A stretch of DNA of 28,678 nucleotides from JANOBJ01 sp031411575 (GTDB taxonomy: Bacteria > Pseudomonadota > Gammaproteobacteria > Burkholderiales > Burkholderiaceae_C), in the NCBI GenBank assembly GCA_031411575.1, contig JANOBJ010000266.1, forward strand, positions 1 to 28,678, read 5' to 3'. Made by a program: the position numbers and the translations under genes. Numbering within the stretch: the first letter of the stretch is position 1; each line of letters opens with the position of its first letter. The notes beneath the pieces are model-generated. The model did not search any database, had not been told where the DNA came from, and saw nothing but the letters and a program-made list of their open reading frames with translations. Below are positions 28,468 through 28,678 of the stretch, piece after piece.

Positions 28468-28678
28468 ATGGATCTCGCCAATTTCCTGATCCAGTTGCTC
28501 AACAGCGTGCAGTACGGCCTGCTGCTGTTCATGCTGGCGGCCGGGCTCACGCTGATCTTTGGCATCATGGGCGTCGTCAACCTGGCGCATGGCAGCTTTT
28601 ACATGCTGGGCGCCTACCTCGCGTGGTCGCTCAGCAGCACCTTTGGCAGCCTCACGCTGTCGATCCTGGGCGGTGCGG
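28468..28678 (+). CDS. livH: Branched-chain-type ABC transporter permease (5' part)
   Basis: The frame is open from ATG 28468 to the window edge, 70 residues. MDLANFLIQLLNSVQYGLLLFMLAAGLTLIFGIMGVVNLAHGSFYMLGAYLAW is the characteristic N-terminus of LivH-type permeases, including the G-V-x-N-L-A-H-G motif between the first and second membrane segments. It pairs with the binding protein upstream; the remaining liv-type genes presumably follow. No strong ribosome site is seen. Confidence 0.93.
   Translation, partial: MDLANFLIQLLNSVQYGLLLFMLAAGLTLIFGIMGVVNLAHGSFYMLGAYLAWSLSSTFGSLTLSILGGA

Overview
The window is GC-rich chromosomal DNA that reads like a Burkholderiales genome, most likely Comamonadaceae (Polaromonas, Rhodoferax or Variovorax-like). 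Grounds are the gene order exbB-exbD-lpxK-ycaR-kdsB-adk, the xseA-sodB pair, many NTG starts, benzoyl-CoA epoxidase (box) genes, and short dispersed palindromic elements. The placement is inference from gene content, not from a database search.

Layout. 1-1133: two Lys/Ala-rich small exported proteins (the first only as its last codons) and an exported DUF192 protein. 1294-3366 (minus): xseA then sodB. 3367-3807: a gene-free stretch with a promoter-like sequence and a perfect DnaA box. 3808-8122: cell-envelope operon exbB-exbD-lpxK-ycaR-kdsB, then adk. 8175-9115 (minus): a DUF6644-like membrane protein and a DUF6152 protein. 9181-10992: asparaginase divergent from lexA, with two SOS boxes between them. 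11092-14423: a small unknown gene, a DUF1993 gene, and a D-2-hydroxyacid dehydrogenase followed by an MFS transporter. 14512-16554 (minus): a FimV-like inner-membrane protein. 16627-22251: an acyl-CoA catabolic set (3-hydroxyacyl-CoA dehydrogenase, crotonase, Crp/Fnr regulator, APH-type phosphotransferase, ACAD10/11-type acyl-CoA dehydrogenase). 22292-23698: an unknown gene and a YfcG-like glutathione transferase. 23721-23914: tRNA-Arg(TCT) and tRNA-Pro(TGG). 23971-28678: boxB and boxR on minus; a flavodoxin, a branched-chain-type ABC substrate-binding protein and the start of its permease on plus.

The main non-standard signal is a dispersed element of about 63 bp. It starts with a palindrome GCTAT-N7-ATAGC, continues with AAACAATGACC, GATGAGGACTACAGGC and ATTT, and ends near TCAAA. 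Six copies are well supported (1160, 2687, 9503, 11200, 13143, 26931); two more are doubtful (in lpxK and boxB). Three good copies lie inside reading frames without breaking them (xseA, asparaginase, the small gene after lexA). A fourth supplies the start codon and first residues of the MFS transporter. It behaves like the Rickettsia palindromic elements, which also sit in frame inside proteins.

A second notable point is the phosphotransferase plus ACAD10/11-type dehydrogenase pair. In the levulinate pathway and in mitochondrial ACAD10/11 such a pair converts 4-hydroxyacyl-CoA to 3-hydroxyacyl-CoA, which the 3-hydroxyacyl-CoA dehydrogenase encoded nearby could then oxidise.
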